A DNA stretch of 64,000 nt from Rhinolophus ferrumequinum (GCF_004115265.2 NC_046297.1:21760001-21824000); one strand, 5' to 3'; numbered from the stretch's first letter, positions 11,800 to 23,524 are shown. Program-made: numbers and translations. The notes: generated by a model not told the origin, from the sequence alone.

Positions 11800-12012
11800 A
11801 CTACACACACGAGTACAAGTAAAATGGGGGGACTCTGAACAAGATGAGGTGGATTATATCAATGTCAATATCTCAGCTATGATATTTTACCATAGTTTTA
11901 CAAAATGTTACCAGTATAAAAACTGGTTAAAGGGTACACAGGAATTGCTCTATATTATTTATTACAACTACAAGTGAGTCTACCATTGTCTCAATAAAAA
12001 GTTTTACTAAAA
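11440..12012 (+). mobile_element. Old L1 LINE 3' end
   Basis: Phrases such as 'tacatattgtatgattcta' and 'agaaatggagaacagatta', then the terminal 'accattgtctcaataaaaag' are those of an L1M 3' end. It includes a (CA)n run. Confidence 0.55.
11763..11812. repeat. (CA)n microsatellite
   Basis: CA dinucleotide run inside the L1 3' end, with short imperfect flanks. Confidence 0.9.
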
Positions 12013-12239
12013 AAAAGAGAACTTAAAAACAGGTACTACTTGAGGCATCTGTTAAGTCAACTCCTTACTTAGAAAATCGATAACTAAACAGAAATAACTA
12101 AGCATTTCCAGTAAGCACTTGAAGGAAAGCAGTTTTCTACCCCGAATTATGCCTTTTGGGATAATGATTTTAAGCTGGTTATGAAGGAACAAAAGACTCA
12201 GAAAAAACCTTTGACTCCCCACTAACTGCCTAAAAGGAA

Positions 12240-12660
12240 TTTAAATAGAGGACCTGCTCTAGGAAGGAAGAAAGCAACACAGATAACTACAGTTTAATAT
12301 AAACCAGTGTGTGAGAGACAGGGAGGAACCGAGCAAGGTCCATTTGTTCAAAGTCCTCTCTGTGCCCAGTGTTAAAGATGCCCCAGCAAACATTTATTTT
12401 CCAAACATTTGCTTTTCCATCTACATGTGAATTCCCTTCCTGCCCTTTGAAGTCCCAAACCACAGCTCCCCTTTCTCCTTAGCTCCAGCATGACACATAA
12501 GACTCAACTACCCAATCTAGCCTCAGGTCTCATTTTTTAAGGCATCCGCGAATGTGCACTTGTATAATAAACTTTGGACATTTTCTCCTGTTAATCTGTC
12601 TCTGTTAATGTGATTATTAGCCCAGCGAGAAGAATTTACAAAGTGGGAGGAAATTTATTT
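12240..12660 (+). mobile_element. LTR fossil (ERV1-type)
   Basis: A polyadenylation signal AATAAA at 12566-12571 in a T/C-rich context is followed by a U5-like end with 'gcccagcgagaagaattta' and 'gtgggaggaaattta'. The left border is not clear. No internal viral genes are seen. Confidence 0.5.
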
Positions 12661-12805
12661 TTTAAGCCCCCACACACTGTCTATTAACGAAACCAAGTGA
12701 AGACAGATTTTTACAGAAGAAATCTAGCTACCAGTGTAGAATGATTGAATTAGCAAATCATCATTCTGTAACACCTAAGAAGATTATTGACTCATACAAG
12801 GATTA

Positions 12806-13318
12806 TGTCAGTCTTAAATAAATTAGGTGTTTATGAGATAGGAAAGTTGGCAGTTAGGGACAGGACCGTGTTGGAGGGCATCAAGGCCCAGACAAACAGT
12901 CTCAAAGTGAGATGGGAAGATCATGGGCAGTCAGGGACGTGCGGTGGAGGACCTCAAGGCCAAAGAGAACAGTAACTAACAGAAAAAAAAAATATGTAGA
13001 AAAGGGAACTGGACGGGAGGGGCTACTGCATCAGACTGCAAAGTCAGCCAAGATACCAGCCCAGGTGCAGGAAGGGGCGGGGGCAAGCCCAATCTTTAAG
13101 TAAGCAATTTAAAGATTAGGGATCCAAGGACCTACAGTTTCCTGCTCAGCTTAGCCTGCGGGGCATTCCGTTCAGATCCCCTCCTCTCTTCAGAGAGCTG
13201 TACTCTTGCGCTTTTCACTTTTGCAATAAAACTGTATACTGCTTCAATTTACCTCTCTGGGTCCGTGTTCTCATTCTTCGAGTACGTGAGACCACAGACT
13301 CCGAGCACCAGACATCAG
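12806..13318 (+). mobile_element. LTR fossil (ERV1-type)
   Basis: About 510 bp starting TGTCAGTC, with AATAAA at 13225-13230, a 'gggtccgtgttctcattctt' U5-like segment and a CA-type end near 13312-13318. The target-site duplication was not resolved. It seems to be a second, independent solo LTR 150 bp after the previous one. Confidence 0.55.
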
Positions 13319-13579
13319 AATCCTATATCATCACTTGTTTACTACTCATGAGTAGGCAAATGTAACTGTCTAAAGAAGTCACCAGATGTTCATTACACTA
13401 ATCCAGCAACCTCAGCATTATAATCTAAATTAATCAGATATTTACATTTCCTAATGTGATGCAATACAAATCACACAATACCTATCATTTGTCTAAATAT
13501 AAATGTTGACCATTTATCCTTAAGTTTTTATATCTAACTACTAGTTTATAAAAAATGTAGGAGATAGAACAACCTAAAT

Positions 13580-13930
13580 TGCACCATGAAGAAAAGAAAC
13601 AACCAGAAAAATTCAAAGCTGTGACTACCCACAGGATAGCACCTGAGCCTCTTCAACATGCCAGGGTCAGGAGCTTCACAAGGGAGGAGTGTATGGCAGG
13701 GACATGTTCAGTACACTTTCAGGTGCTCCCTGATATTTTCCAAATTCCCTTGCTGTTAGTTTGGAACCATGGAGTCAGCTCTGGCCAAAAGACTTTCAAT
13801 GTGTATCAATTCTGGGCCACGGCAATTAACAGCCAGTGGCCCGCCTCCATTCCTCTCTTGGAGGCCACCATCCATATCCAGATGGCCAAATGCAAGGTGG
13901 GAGAGAGCCACCCAAACTTTTTTGACTTAA
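13580..13930 (+). mobile_element. MLT1-like MaLR LTR fragment
   Basis: The order 'gtgtatcaattctgggcc', 'attaacagccagtggcccg', then a C/T-rich stretch follows the MLT1 internal pattern. An open frame over 13579-13938 has no family match and is most likely chance. Confidence 0.45.
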
Positions 13931-14367
13931 GCAAGTGAAATGTCAGGCTTTGCCAGCTGCAATATTTAGCATTAATTACTCTTCACCAGTACCAGACCTG
14001 CGCTAAATTGAAAGGGATTCAAACACAAAGCAAGAGATGCACTGCTTGTTTCTGAATTGGATCTCAATCTGGGTAAACCGCTCAAAAAGATATTTGGGAG
14101 TCAATTGAAAAAATTCAAATATGGACTGGATGTAAAATTTTGACATGCAAAGTTGGAGTTTGTTAATCTCAAAAACAAGTTACAAAACAACTTTGTTTTA
14201 CATTTATGTGTATATTATGTATGTGTATGTTTGTGTTAGAGAGAGAAAGGGAACACACATTTATATTTATAATATATGGAAGTGTTAATAGTGGTAAACT
14301 TTGGGTGTTAGGGACTTAGTTGCTGTACTTTCTTATTTTTGTTAATCCACAATGAGAAAAAGAACTA

Positions 14368-14600
14368 CAGTAGTACCTCAGTTTTCGAACATCTCCGTTG
14401 ACGAACATTTCGGTTTACGAACGCTGTATACCCAGAAGTAAATGATTTGGTTTTTGAACACACCTCAGAGGTAGACCATGTCACGTGGCTTCCTCTGAGT
14501 GCAAGATCCTGTGGCCTAGCTGTCAACTGTTTTCGAATGTTTCAGAACTCAAACAAACGGTCTTCCGGAACAGATTATGTTCGAAAACCGAGGTACCCTG
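14368..14600. mobile_element. Tigger/pogo-like MITE (233 bp)
   Basis: Terminal inverted repeats: CAGTAGTACCTCAGTTTTCG at the left, and its near-complement CGAAAACCGAGGTACCCTG at the right. TA flanks both ends (14366-14367 and 14601-14602), as expected for Tc1/mariner superfamily insertion. No transposase. Confidence 0.8.
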
Positions 14601-14627
14601 TACTTTCATAAAAGCAGTTTACATAAA

Positions 14628-14720
14628 TAAGTTATTTATTTATTTATTTTATTAGTTTCAGGTATACAAAATAATGTAATAGTTAGACATTTATCATTTA
14701 TATCCCTCACACAGTACACC
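14628..14720 (-). mobile_element. L1 LINE 3' tip, reverse orientation
   Basis: A T-rich/(TTTA)n tail is followed by 'agtttcaggtatacaaaa' and 'taatagttagacattta', the same 3' end as the L1 copy at 24160. Only the last 90 bp inserted. Confidence 0.6.
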
Positions 14721-14771
14721 GGAAGCTAAAAAGGTTATTTTTAATTAAAAAAAGATTACTGGCAAAACTGA

Positions 14772-15005
14772 ACCATGTTTCCCCGAAAATAAGACCTAGC
14801 CAGATAACTAGCTCTAATGCGTCTTTTGGAGAAAAAATTAATATAAGACCCGGTATTATATTATATTATATTATATTATATTATATTATATTAAGCCTGG
14901 TCTTATGTTATAGTAAAATAAGACCAGGTCTTATATTAAGTTTTGCTCCAAAAGACGCATTAGAGATGATTGTCTGGTTAGGTCTTATTTTCGAGGAAAT
15001 ATGGC
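14772..15005. mobile_element. Palindromic MITE with internal (TATTA)n expansion
   Basis: The left end 'ccatgtttccccgaaaataa' and the right end (reverse complement 'gccatatttcctcgaaaataa' in part) pair; the arms also share 'taatgcgtcttttgg' and its complement 'ccaaaagacgcatta'. A 5-mer TATTA run (14854-14893) fills the centre. Non-autonomous; superfamily not assigned. Confidence 0.75.
14854..14893. repeat. (TATTA)n pentanucleotide microsatellite
   Basis: About eight uninterrupted units, lying in the middle of the palindromic MITE. Confidence 0.85.
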
Positions 15006-15249
15006 ATTATGCTTAGTCACAAACAGGGGTAAGGTCCATGTAAACCAAATTTTGATCAAGGAACAAATTTGGGAATAGAACAGAGTTAAAGTCTGAGAAA
15101 AAATGCCAGAAAAAAAATACCAAGAAGCCTAGCTGTTGCTAAATTTGCTTAATTTCATAAGCAGCCTTTTTCAAGGCAATTACAGTCTTCCCCAATGGCC
15201 TGTCCTGTTCCAAGTAGACAGGTCCTTCACCATTTTAAAAAGCCCTAAA

Positions 15250-15470
15250 CCAGTGCTGTCTAACAGGACTCTGCAATGGGAAGGACCGTTCTAAATCTGT
15301 TATCCAACATGGTAGCCATGAACCACATACAGTGACCAAGCATTTTAAATGTGGCTACTGTGACTGAGAACTGAATATTTTATTTTTTATTTGATATGAT
15401 TTTAATTACAATTTAAATTTAAATAGTTGCAGATCCCAACCCTTGATCAATAATGCTGGACCCTAACCCA
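15250..15470 (+). mobile_element. hAT-type MER element (copy 1)
   Basis: 'cagtgctgtctaacagg', 'aacatggtagccatgaacc' and 'aaatgtggctactgtgactg' followed by an AT-rich core are shared with the copy at 27015-27240. The family is a short old non-autonomous DNA transposon; I do not name the subfamily. Confidence 0.5.
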
Positions 15471-16427
15471 GTCACTAAAAGTGCACTGTGTCGGAGTAAA
15501 AAGACAGTACGAGTTCTCAGGGATATCGGCTCTTTTTCCACAGGAGACAGCTCCACTGGGTTTGGATTCCTCCCTGACTGAACTTTTTCTGCCCTCTGAT
15601 GTTTAGTCTCCTACATACCTACCCCAGGGCTAGGGTCCTCTGAATGACCCTTTGATAATGTTGCTTCTGGATTTTTCCTCATATGGAATGTCTCCTCCTT
15701 CTGTAATATCACTTTCCCGTAACAGTTGAAAATGAGAAGCATTCTCCCAGCTGCCCCGAATCACCCTTGGTCCACTGGCTCTCCCTGATCCCAGAAGCTG
15801 ACATTGAAACATTGCCCAAGACAGTATTCTTACATGGGAGGTTCCATGCCTCCAGGCTTATTGCCCAAGCAAAGGAGGAGAAAATAATTACTTCACCAGA
15901 ACAAAGAGTCCAATTTAGAGCTTCAGAGTTGCAAAATAGGCCTTTGAAATTGAACTTGAGAGGATAATATGTTTTTTTGAGCTTCCCTAAATTGAGTCTG
16001 GAAGACTTTGCATAGAAAAGGAAAGACCTTGGCAGGCAGCAAAAACAATGGGCCCACTAAGGGGAGGTTGAGGAAAAGGCCTATAGGAACTGAGAGAGGA
16101 GAGAGAGGTAATCAAGGAAACTGCTGATGGGTCACAGAAGGCAGACTGACTAGAATGACCTGGCCTCTAGGGAACAGAGCCTAGAGGAGAACCTAGCAGC
16201 AGACACCATGGGTAGAAGCTCCCAAGAATAAAAAGCTGTGGAGAAACTCACCCACCAAGGACCCACAGCCCATGCAGTACCCTGATGCTGCCGAAAGGTG
16301 TGGGGCAGGTGCATATTTGAATTTGTTACCAGTATGAAGTCCATGTGTCCAATGCTTCGAAAGACCAAAACTCAAAATGTCAGAGTTTGGAGTAAGGAAA
16401 GGTACATTGATCAAAAGGTAGCAACCG
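15471..16427. other. Intergenic sequence, nothing recognised
   Basis: Moderate GC, a few short open frames (for example 15767-15967 on +) without any recognisable domain or splice-supported structure. Confidence 0.35.
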
Positions 16428-16700
16428 GGGCGGATGGGTGGCTCAGTTGGTTAGAGCGCAAGCTCTGGACAACAAGCCTGCCAGTTTGATTCCCGCAAGG
16501 GATGGTGTGCTGCGCCCCCTGCAACTAAGATTGAAAGGACAACAACTTGACTTGGATGGAGCTGATGAGTCCTAGGAAAAACACACTACTACTGTTCCCC
16601 AATAAAAAACAAAAAAAGTCCAGGAATACACACTGTTCCCCAATAAAAAGTCCTGTTCCTCTTCCCCAATTAAAAAATATATATATATTTAAAAAAAAAG
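16428..16700 (+). mobile_element. Bat tRNA-derived SINE with repeated tail module
   Basis: The tRNA-like head 'gatgggtggctcagttggtt' and B-box-like 'gtttgattcccgcaaggga' are followed by the body 'gcgccccctgcaact' and tail. The tail block (AGTCC..AGGAA..ACAC..GTTCCCCAATAAAAA) appears twice (16569-16610 and 16617-16646). Flanks 'aaggtagcaacc' and 'aaggcaccaatc' may be a diverged target-site duplication. It is a sister subfamily to the 'ggccggcccggtggct' copies. Confidence 0.75.
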
Positions 16701-18009
16701 AAGGCACCAATCTAGAAGATGGAACACCTAATCCTCAAATCTATCTTAATAAAGTAGAGTTCGGGTTTCTTTTATGTAAAAGAAAGGGAAAATGGGAGGG
16801 ACTGTTTTTGTAAAAGCTTAAGCCCCAAGCTGAATTCCTCTAATGATTGGCGTATCTAATGCAGGAGCTGAAGGCCATGGGAACAACACAGGCTTGAAAA
16901 AGATGGAGTCAGATACTGAGCATTTCACTCTGTTACAAATTGACCATCTTGTTAATCAAAATCTCTCATGACTGAAAGCTTTTCTGGAATAGGTGAAGAG
17001 TACATAAGAAAGAAGTATTAATATTTGCTCTTTGGGATGAGTTGTGGACAGCAGTCCAGAAAGTTCATGGGGAAGAAGAATACGGCTGCACTTGGTGGTT
17101 GGCTACTCAACTATCCTCTCTAGATAATCTTGGAAATATGCACCTGGAAGTTAATTCAAAGTTTCAACATACATTCAGGTATCTAAGCAGTCTTTTGTTG
17201 GTCATGCCCTGCAGTTTGTTGACTGAAAAGTAATACCAGCCAGGTGTTTTATCACCAAAAAGGACTTATTCAGGAAAAAGAAAGTGTTGCAACCCAGCGC
17301 ATGCAGACATGGCAAGCCACGTGAATACTCTGGTGTACGTGTCAAGACAGAAGGGTATTTGTGGAAGGGAAAAGGAAGTTAGAACCATAGAGATTTATTA
17401 TAAATTTAGAGTTCTTTCTGTAGGGTTATCGGGATTACGATTACTAGAGCGTGAAAACTTCCATAAGCCCTAGCCCCTCCCACAGATCTTCTTTAAGCAA
17501 ACATAAACTGATTATGTTTGCTTAAAGTTCCAGTTTCATCTTCATCAAGTTGTTAACTGATTATCTCTCTTGTCTCTTCCTTCCCTCTGGCCTGCTGCAA
17601 TTTAATTTAGGATACTTCAGAATTTATTTTATTGTCAATCCAAAAACACTAGGCTTTAACTTAGAAGAAACAGGGAATCACTTTGAATTCGTAAAATTAT
17701 CTACTTGCAGTAGAAATAGAAGCTTGAGAGCTAAGATAATTCAATTCTTGGGAAATAAAGTGCTATTTCTGTGCCTGGGTCCTGTGACTCATTGAGACTG
17801 TGGAATTTGGGTGTGCTACAGTTCGTTGATGGTTAAGGTACCAGGGGCAAAGGCAAGTTTGTTTGAGAGACTGGAGTTTTGAGGACCGAATTCCATGAAC
17901 AAAGGTATGAAAGGTAGAAAGAGGAATGCAGACAACCCATCTGTGCTCTCCCTCTCTGGTCAGCAGTGGCTAGAGGAAAGGAGACCCCTCACTAAGCTCA
18001 GGCTTCCTC
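16701..18009. other. Intergenic sequence, possible LTR remnants
   Basis: No gene recognised. A perfect 16-bp inverted repeat lies at 17491-17527. The tone of 16790-17400 is that of decayed LTR or LINE sequence, but no family could be supported. Confidence 0.3.
17491..17527. repeat. Perfect inverted repeat (16-bp arms, 5-base loop)
   Basis: CTTTAAGCAAACATAA at 17491-17506 and its exact complement TTATGTTTGCTTAAAG at 17512-17527 are separated by ACTGA. It could form a hairpin in single-stranded DNA or RNA. No TA or other target duplication marks it as a transposon end. Confidence 0.85.
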
Positions 18010-18130
18010 TTAGTATTTGTTATACATAAAGCATTGAGTTAAGTTTTATGGGGAATACAAAAAACGACGGAGTAACAGTTCGTCTTCCGGTAGCTTTCTG
18101 TGAGTCGCAGTGGGCAGCAAAGCACGATAA
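18010..18130 (-). mobile_element. L2 LINE fragment, reverse orientation
   Basis: 'ttatggggaatacaaaaaa' preceded by 'aaagcattgagttaag' resembles the L2 3' region in reverse orientation. Weak. Confidence 0.3.
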
Positions 18131-18319
18131 ATTCACATAGACAAGAGAGTCATTCTTTTCTTTAGAATTCCCCATTGTGAGAGAGATAAAAAAAAAAAAA
18201 TTTTTAAAGCAAAATGTTTCCTGTTACAGAAGAAGGCCAATTAATAAATGTAGAAAGAATGCTAAATTAGAAAATCATTTTGTAAGTCCCAGTATAATCA
18301 TCATTCACGCAAGGGTCGT

Positions 18320-19170
18320 AAGTGGATGTTAAAGTCATTGGATGGATGTGTTACACAACTACTAGAATGACTAAAATGCAAAACACTGACAACACTCGGT
18401 GCTGGGGAGGATATGGAGCAACAGAACTTTCATTCATTATTGGTGGGAACGCAAAATAGCACAGCCACTTTGGAAGACACTTGGCACTTTCTCACAAACA
18501 AAATATACTCTTATCATACAATCCAGCAATCATGTTCCTTAGTATTTACCCAAAGGATTTGAAAACATGTCCACAAAAAAACCTGTACATGGATATTTTT
18601 AGCAGCCTCGCTCATCATTGCCCACTAAGATGCAGCTAAGATATCCTTCAATAGATAAATGGATAAACTGTGGTACATTCAAACAGTGGAATATTACTCA
18701 GCTATAAAAAAAAAATGAGTTCTTACACCATGAAAAGACATGGAGAAAACTTAAATGTATATTACTAATTGAAAGAAGCCAATCTGAAAAGTCTGAATAC
18801 TGTATGATTCCAACTATATGACATTCTGGGAAAGGCAAAACTATGGATACAGTAAAACAGCAGTGGTTGTTATGGGCTGCGGAGGAGGGATGAATAGATG
18901 GAACACAGGATTTTTAGGGCAGTAAAACTATTCTGTATGATACTCTAATAGTGAAGATTATACATCTGTCAAAACAAATGAGCCCTAATGTAAACTATGA
19001 ACTTGGGGTGATTACAATATGTCAGTGTAGGCTTATCAATTGTAACAAATGTACCATCTGGTGCAGATGTTGAAAGTGGGGGAGTCTGTGAGCACAGTTG
19101 GGGAAGAAGGAATTTGCTGAGCTTTCCACTCATTTTGCTCTAAAAAAATAAAGTCTATATATTTTTTAAA
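18320..19170 (+). mobile_element. L1 LINE 3' UTR
   Basis: Long clear match to the L1M-type 3' UTR: 'ggtgggaacgcaaaatag', 'tacaatccagcaatcatg', 'caatagataaatggataaac', 'cagtggaatattactcag', ending with an A/T-rich AATAAA tail near 19145-19165. Confidence 0.7.
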
Positions 19171-19174
19171 TCAT

Positions 19175-19975
19175 TAGTTGAAAGATTGTGGGAAGCAATA
19201 TAGTCACATGATGCCCAAGTGCCACCCCACAAACTACTAGAAACTGTAACCAGAAAATGTGCCTTTACAATGGAGAAAGTTTGTGGTTGCTATCACCTCG
19301 TAGGGAATAAATTCAACATCTTAATAGTGGCATAGCCTGACACCAGACATTGTGACAGGCTGTAATATGAAGTGTTCAACAGTATGAATGATATTTTCTT
19401 GCCAAAAAAATGTTTAATCTGAATATAATCAAGGCTCTAAATCTAAATTGAAGTTTGCAGAAGTTACAGGGGATGAAGTCCAGATAAATGACACCATGAA
19501 AAAAGTCAGACAGAGAATACAGGACATTCTATAAGACACCTGGCCAGTGACACATATATTAAAAATGTTTTTTTGAGATGGACAGAGCTTTTCTAGGCAG
19601 AAAGTTATTAGGGAGACGTAGCAGCTAATTGCAATACATAAAACTTGAATGGATCTATGGGACCAATGGCGAAATCTGGATATGGATTAATATTAAATGG
19701 TATTATAGAACTAATGTTGCTTTTATTAGGTATGGTACTTTCATTTCGGTTATGTATGATAACTTCCCTCTTCAGAGATGAGTGCTGGGTACTTGTGTGT
19801 CATATCTGCAACTTACTTTTACATGGTTCTCCAAAAGAAAGGGGGCAATAGAAAGCAAATTGGTAAAATGTTAACAAAGGTTTGGTCTAATCATAGGTTC
19901 TTGGAACACTTATGAACTATTTCTTCAAGTTTTATTGTGTTAGAAAATTTCCATAATAAAAATCTGAGGAAAATA
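19175..19975 (+). mobile_element. Old interspersed repeat, family unassigned
   Basis: 'gacagagaatacaggacatt', 'ggtaaaatgttaacaaagg' and the end 'gaaaatttccataataaaa' recur in many old mammalian repeat copies. A short open frame at 19645-19851 inside it has no recognisable domain. Confidence 0.35.
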
Positions 19976-21175
19976 ATGTATCCTGATCCTCAAGTTGTTT
20001 AGATGAGTCAGCAACTGAGTTTCACATTTTCCTAACTGAGCTTAAAAAAGGAAAAGAAAAAAGCTATTTCTGTTTTCCTGTTGCAGAAGTAAACATTTTA
20101 GTATAGCTTCAGGAGGGCGACGAAAATGGCAGTTTTATGCCTACAAATTAATTTAAACATGTGCTTTCACAGGTCACACCTTTACCCCAGATCACTGTGG
20201 GAGTTGAAAGTATAGGATACACGTCACATGTTGCAGTTATGTAAACATGGATGAAACTCAGGTAAATTCTCATGGTTGACACACCTTCATCTGGCACCCA
20301 CAGAGGTAGCAAAAGGCGTGGGAGGGCAAGTAAAACCAAAATCACTTAAGAGATAGCTTCTAGCAGCTGACATGAGCTGTGTATGCTTCATCCTGTGAGA
20401 ACTCATGCCACTGGAGTGCAACATTTCTGCAGGTAAGATTTAGGTCCTTTGGCTACTCAGGAGAAAATATTAGATGCCTACTCTGACAGCCAGTTTCTCT
20501 GGGCACAATTTAGTGCAGTTCCAAAATTGGGGCATGAGGGAATTTTATTATCATCTGCAATGTCTATTCCTTTTTTCTAATTGTTTTTGTTCACTTTGCT
20601 GACTTTTGGCAGCATGAGGGGAAGAGGTGGTAAAAAGACAGGGGGAAAGGCAAGAAGGAGCTGAGGGAAACCTTCTTGTGGGCTGGGCTGGGCTGGGCTC
20701 AGGTGAATGCATGGATTTAATCCCATGACAGGCTCCTACTTTTACCAACAGCTCAAGAGAAAAATGGGACTCAGGTAAACTCCTGTGCGATCCCCTCTTC
20801 CAAGCCCTCCTCAGCAATTTCATAGCTGAGGCAAACTCTAAAAAGTAAGACAAAAGCCTTCAATGCCTGCCTGCTCGATGTTGTCTTTATGGACGACTGG
20901 CTATAAAGTCAGTGTCATTATTAAAGAGTCTCTTGTGCCAGTGACAGAAATCAATATTTGAATGGCATTTTACAATCTACACAATGCTTTGTTATATTTG
21001 TTGTTTGATTTTTTTTTTTAACATTCCTGAGAGTCAGATATTTGTACAACTACTTACTCCATTCTCACAGCCATCTTTTAGCCTGAAGCACTCAGGCAGT
21101 GCCTGAAAAATGAAAGGAGGTCCTGTGAGTCAAAGCCCAGTTTACTGAAAGTTATTTAGGGAACTTACATGTGTA
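19976..21175. other. Intergenic sequence, nothing recognised
   Basis: Mostly unique-looking sequence. It holds a short GGGCT tandem run near 20683-20698. An antisense open frame at 20551-20853 shows no family features. Confidence 0.35.
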
Positions 21176-21365
21176 ATGGTCAAAGAAGCAGGCATTCTAG
21201 AATCATAGTCTTGGCTCAAATCCCACTTCTATTGCAGGAACCATGCACCCCTTGGCGAGTTATGTATCTACCTGAGTCTCATACTTACACACAGGGTGAT
21301 TTGGAGGATTAAATAAAATGAAGCATGGAAAGCAGAGTACAGTGGAGTACTTGATAAATGTTTGC
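21176..21365 (+). mobile_element. MIR SINE
   Basis: Head 'tctagaatcatagtcttgg', core 'caaatcccacttcta', then 'ggattaaataaaatgaag' and 'ttgataaatgttt' follow MIR order. Confidence 0.55.
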
Positions 21366-22331
21366 TCGTCATAATGCTCAATGACTTTTTTTCTAACTGC
21401 CTGGTTGCCACGACTGCCCAAGGACCCACCTGGGAGTAATAGTCTTTTCTGGCCTGTGCTTTCTACATGCAGGGCTTCCATGTACGTTTCTCCTCTGTTC
21501 CAAACTTGAATCTTTCAGCAGCCTAAGAGTGAGGCCTTTCAGTTCAAGTAACATTTAAACAACGAATGGTTGATACATGTCTAAACTCTTGTCCTCAGAA
21601 TGGTCCCAAAGCATAACAATGTGCTGCTGAAATTTAATAATTTTTATGAAAGCTACTTGAATTTCTTTCAAGACAAAACATCTACTTTGAGAATAAACTT
21701 TCTCCTACAGAAAAAGCATGAGGAAAGTCACAATCTTCTCCTGCAACCCAGAATGCTTTCTCCATCACATTTGCATTTATTTTTAATAGATGATATCATT
21801 TCTTTTCATAATCACAATGCAATACATATTGCCAGGATTGTGCCTAAGCCAGAAAAGTTTATATAAGCTTGGAGAAGAAAGTGAATTTTCTTTAGCTTGA
21901 TGTCTTTCCTGATTGTAAACTTCAAATGTGCATTGATTCATAGTGAACATTAAGATAAGTGGAAGTCCCTAAAATACTTTCAGGCATCTGGTCAATATTC
22001 TTAATAAATCCAAATGAGTTAATGGAAGAGATCTGTAGTGCCCTTACTCCTTGCTCTGTCCTAAAGGCAGGCTTCCCAGGATTTTTCTTCCCTCCCCAAA
22101 TCCACATATTTATAATAGTGTTCTGGCAATACACTCTTTTAATATCATTTCAGTGGGAATTTCTAGCAGGTCAGGGCTAGCAAGACAAAGGCAGCCTGGA
22201 TCCCTCAGCGTCCTCTCTTGGGACTTTGGGATACCTCAAAATTAATTCCTGACTTAACATGAAATAGATGTAAGACAAAGATAATTCTTTTTACCAGATT
22301 CAGCTTTATTCCCCTCTTTTTGCTATATTTC
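21366..22331. other. Sequence upstream of SDR16C6, nothing recognised
   Basis: No CpG island and no clear promoter. An upstream non-coding exon of SDR16C6 must exist somewhere 5' of 23498, but I could not place it. Confidence 0.35.
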
Positions 22332-22520
22332 TTAGCATTTGACAGCTTGGACAGCGAAGTCATCATGTGGGTTCAAATTCCATCTTCACTTTTATTAACT
22401 GTGTGACCACGGGATAGTTTGCTTTACCTCTTAGTAACTCTGTTCTCCTAACTGCAAAATAGGGCAACTCTTGCAAGAGTTAAATGCATGTGGAGCACTT
22501 AGAACTTCTTGGTTTATAGG
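22332..22520 (+). mobile_element. MIR SINE
   Basis: 'gggttcaaattccatcttc', 'ttaactgtgtgaccacggg', 'cctcttagtaactctg', 'gagttaaatgcatgtgg' follow the MIR consensus in order. Confidence 0.7.
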
Positions 22521-22541
22521 AAGATTCCATATGTATTGATG

Positions 22542-22542
<1 letters not shown>

Positions 22543-22587
<45 letters not shown>
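22543..22587. repeat. (ATT)n trinucleotide microsatellite
   Basis: About 15 uninterrupted ATT units directly after the MIR. Confidence 0.95.
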
Positions 22588-22819
22588 GTACTAGTGGTTA
22601 TTTCCTCAAGCAGCTGTGGTCTGTTTTAAACTGGGTTTTGTAGATATCCCCCTCTAATTTCCATATGAAATGATTGTGTAAGAATGTTCAAGTGTAACAG
22701 AATATGATTGTCAAAAATCAAGGATGTGTCACCAGAAATAAAAAATGCTCCATTTTTTTTTTTTCAAATGGTGGATCTGGGAAAAATATACATTAGCTCC
22801 AAGAAAAGCCTATTCTAAT

Positions 22820-23015
22820 GGTGAAGGCTTGGACTGCAATGCAGGAAATCTCTGTCCTTAAACTTAATGTTGCTTATTTTATTAGTGACCTTGAATAAAG
22901 CTACTCAATCTTTTTTATCTCAGGACCTCACTATAAAATAATAACCATACCTGCTTTACTTTCTCAGAGGGATAGTGTAAGGATCAGGCGAAAATGTATA
23001 AAGGTTTTTATTGTT
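22820..23015 (+). mobile_element. MIR SINE, diverged
   Basis: 'ttattagtgaccttgaat', 'aagctactcaatc', 'caggacctcactataaaat', 'ggatagtgtaaggatc' follow the MIR core in order. Confidence 0.5.
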
Positions 23016-23524
23016 ATGATGTTATTTTATATTATTGACCGACTGCCTAATGAAAAGCAAATTTCTATTAGATATGAGATCATCAAGTGAGTTTACATAA
23101 TAGAAAAATCACTGGACTGAGAATCCAGTCTTGGTTTACTAGTCACATTAATGTTGGGTAAGTCAAGACTCAAAGACCTGTGTCTTTAACTATAAAGCTG
23201 CCCTAGTAATCTGTGAGGTCACAGATTACCACCTACAGGTCAAATTACTACCACAGATTACTACCTACAGGTAAGAAAGTGCCCTCTCAATTGGAAAGAT
23301 TCTTGTTAACATAAAATATTTTCATAGTCATTATTTACATAATTTAAAAATTCAACAATTTTAGAAGCTGTTGCTAAAATACATATTTTGGAGAATTAAT
23401 GTTTCAAGGGTAAATACCATTGTACTAACTACTTCATGTGTATTGCAATTGTGATAATGTAATGAATTTATCATGAGGTTACCTTTTTTTCCTACCAGGA
23501 CAATCTTTTCTTCAGTGAATCAAC

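Noticed and set aside
13579-13938. 119-codon plus-strand frame
   Set aside because: It overlaps an MLT1-like fragment and shows no protein family.
14368-15005. Palindromes read as possible terminators or regulatory hairpins
   Set aside because: Terminal inverted repeats (with TA flanks on the first element) mark them as DNA-transposon relics.
15767-15967. 66-codon plus-strand frame (MVHWLSLIPEADIETLP)
   Set aside because: Looks protein-like at first, but has no homology I recognise and no splice or promoter context.
22543-22587. Regular short repeats as a possible CRISPR-like array
   Set aside because: Uninterrupted ATT units without spacers; an ordinary microsatellite in a vertebrate genome.
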